Below are positions 40,120 to 41,105 of a DNA stretch of 41,105 bases, piece by piece. The DNA is from CAZNNH01 sp964574335. GTDB lineage: Bacteria; Acidobacteriota; Vicinamibacteria; Fen-336. The stretch is taken from positions 1 through 41,105 of the forward strand of contig CAZNNH010000040.1 in assembly GCA_964574335.1 (NCBI GenBank), given 5' to 3'. Within the stretch, counting starts at the first letter, position 1. Each line of letters begins with the position of its first letter. Under the pieces are notes generated by a model. It made no database searches. It saw nothing but the letters and a program-made list of their open reading frames with translations, and was not told the DNA's origin. The translations under genes were made by a program, and so were the position numbers.

Positions 40120-40409
40120 GCGTGAAGACACTGATCAAGCTGAAGGCGCAAAAGGGCAAGGGCGTCGCGCTGCTGTCCGCGTTGACGCAGCCCCTTGCCG
40201 CCTCCCGCGCCAACCCGGACTGCCGCGAGGCAGGCCTGTTCATGGGCGCCGAGTCGCCGGACGAGCTGGTCCTGATCGAGGAGTGGGCCTCGGTCGAGGC
40301 GCACCGCAAGCACCGTCTGGAGCTCGAGTCCGGCAACACCATGACGGAGGTGAACGAGCTGCTGGCGGCGCCGCTCGAGGTCCACCACTACTCGAGGATC
40401 GCGGAATGA
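40116..40409 (+). CDS. Antibiotic biosynthesis monooxygenase (ABM)-like protein
   Basis: A 97-residue ferredoxin-like dimeric alpha/beta protein. TLIKLKAQKGKGVALLSALT, ANPDCREAGLFMGAESPDEL, VLIEEWASVEAHRKHR and PLEVHHYSRI follow the ABM/quinol-monooxygenase pattern. Catalytic function is not assured, because many members have no known substrate. Both ends overlap neighbours by four bases, indicating one translation-coupled unit of lipoprotein, ABM and DinB genes. Confidence 0.85.
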   Translation: MSVKTLIKLKAQKGKGVALLSALTQPLAASRANPDCREAGLFMGAESPDELVLIEEWASVEAHRKHRLELESGNTMTEVNELLAAPLEVHHYSRIAE

Positions 40410-40936
40410 GCGACCCGGACCTCCGGTACCCGATCGGCCCCTTCCAGCGCCCCGACCGCCTCTCCGAGGCGGAGCGGGCCTCGCGGGTGGACGAGATCGC
40501 CTCGCTGCCGGCGGCGCTCCGGGCCGCCGTGGCCGGGCTCGAGGACGCCCAGCTCGACAGCCCGTATCGCCCCGGCGGCTGGACCGTCCGCCAGGTGGTC
40601 CACCACCTGGCCGACAGCCACCTCAACGCCTACGTCCGGCTGCGCCTGGCCCTCACCGAGGACGTTCCCGAGATCCGGACCTACCGCGAGGAGCGGTGGG
40701 CGGAGCTTCTGGACGCGCGCTCCGCGCCGCTGTGCCTCTCCCTCGACCTGGTCGACGGCCTCCACGCCCGCTGGGTGATGCTGCTGCGTTCGCTGACGCC
40801 GGCCGACATGGCGCGGACGCTGCGCCACCCGGAGATCGGCACCCTTAGCATCGACCAGCTCACCGCGCTCTACGCCTGGCACGGCCGCCACCACCTCGCC
40901 CACATCACGTCGCTGCGGGAGCGTCAGGGGTGGTGA
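40406..40936 (+). CDS. DinB-fold metal-dependent thiol transferase (YfiT/BstA-like)
   Basis: A 176-residue four-helix DinB-superfamily protein. The metal ligands are visible: VVHHLADSHLN (His66 or His67) and WHGRHHLAHI (His159-His163), with YRPGGWTVRQ before the first. FQRPDRLSEAERASRVDEIA is the typical YfiT start. Relatives transfer bacillithiol or other low-molecular-weight thiols to toxic substrates; the thiol used here is unknown. Its ATG overlaps the ABM stop (ATGA). Confidence 0.88.
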   Translation: MSDPDLRYPIGPFQRPDRLSEAERASRVDEIASLPAALRAAVAGLEDAQLDSPYRPGGWTVRQVVHHLADSHLNAYVRLRLALTEDVPEIRTYREERWAELLDARSAPLCLSLDLVDGLHARWVMLLRSLTPADMARTLRHPEIGTLSIDQLTALYAWHGRHHLAHITSLRERQGW

Positions 40937-40962
40937 CCCGCGGTCGCTCGGGCGCCTAGGTT

Positions 40963-41105
40963 ATGGGGTCCCGCCGCACCCCCCGTCGCCGGCGCCCACG
41001 CTCCAGCAGCGGCGTGCGCCACGCCCTGGGCGCGGTGTGCCTGGTGGTGGTCTTGTTGTTCCTCGGCCAGGTGGCCTATGCCCTGGCCCAGGAGGAACGC
41101 TGGGT
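40963..41105 (+). CDS. Partial gene: basic N-terminus and membrane helix
   Basis: ATG at 40963, 26 bases after the DinB stop, opens a frame that runs off the window (47 codons seen). The product begins with an Arg-rich stretch (GSRRTPRRRRPRSSS) and one membrane helix (ALGAVCLVVVLLFLGQVAYA), and has AQEER after it. Topology fits a membrane-anchored protein; family not recognisable. Ribosome binding site weak (CTAGG). Confidence 0.5.
   Translation, partial: MGSRRTPRRRRPRSSSGVRHALGAVCLVVVLLFLGQVAYALAQEERW

Noticed and set aside
1..41105. CRISPR arrays, tRNA, rRNA, intact insertion sequences, prophage
   Set aside because: No regularly spaced repeats, TPsiC-like tRNA arms, rRNA text, intact transposase genes or phage structural genes were seen on either strand.

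Overview
This window is a GC-rich bacterial chromosome segment with densely packed genes on both strands. The gene set suggests Acidobacteriota, possibly a Thermoanaerobaculia-like lineage. Clues are a secreted sortilin/BNR-propeller protein, prolyl oligopeptidase, DUF1080, a sulfatase-TPR relic, PilZ proteins, a PilT ATPase and a DinB-type protein. That placement is inference; there is no rRNA marker. A run of 100 Ns flanked by a 55-bp exact duplication shows this is a scaffolded draft, probably metagenome-derived, assembly.

Layout. 1-2995: a PilZ protein cut by the left edge, then a minus-strand operon (GAF-Fis regulator, seven-helix membrane protein, membrane-anchored helical protein). It is divergent from a 47-residue putative secreted peptide with a perfect inverted repeat next to its ribosome binding site. 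3060-11303: prolyl oligopeptidase (crossed by the gap), glycogen phosphorylase and a large secreted BNR-propeller protein, all minus strand. 11541-15386: a POT-family transporter, then gene wreckage: an acr3 arsenite-efflux remnant, an arsC tail and a GH78 alpha-L-rhamnosidase missing its middle. 15554-18818: a PadR regulator with a palindromic operator and a coupled membrane protein, then an ECF sigma / anti-sigma-like / secreted-protein operon. 19013-24175: a divergent sulfur/arsenic-type locus with TauE/SafE on one side and ArsR, ArsP-like permease, CxxC redox protein, YeeE/YedE and a ProC-like protein on the other. The operator contains the -10 box and overlaps the start codon.

24300-31585: UvrD-type helicase, glutamine-dependent NAD+ synthetase, membrane GGDEF protein, HxlR regulator, an internally deleted sulfatase-TPR gene and a pseudo-receiver-PilZ protein. 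31672-36677: alpha-glucan phosphorylase (the second GT35 enzyme here), DUF1080 protein, and a coupled PilT / zinc-ribbon pair. 36740-41105: small hypotheticals, a minus-strand trio (hypothetical, SDR, Nudix), and a tightly overlapped lipoprotein / ABM / DinB operon ending in a partial gene.

Themes. Glucan breakdown (two phosphorylases), c-di-GMP signalling (one GGDEF with an I-site, two PilZ proteins, PilT) and metalloid/sulfur handling recur. Several promoters place the -10 box so close to the ATG that the mRNA would be leaderless or nearly so, often with an extended -10 of the form TGCTANNCT. Palindromic GGGGACAC-ended elements and a 28-bp dispersed repeat occupy intergenic spaces. Four genes have lost 5' or central coding sequence, which is either real decay or an assembly effect.
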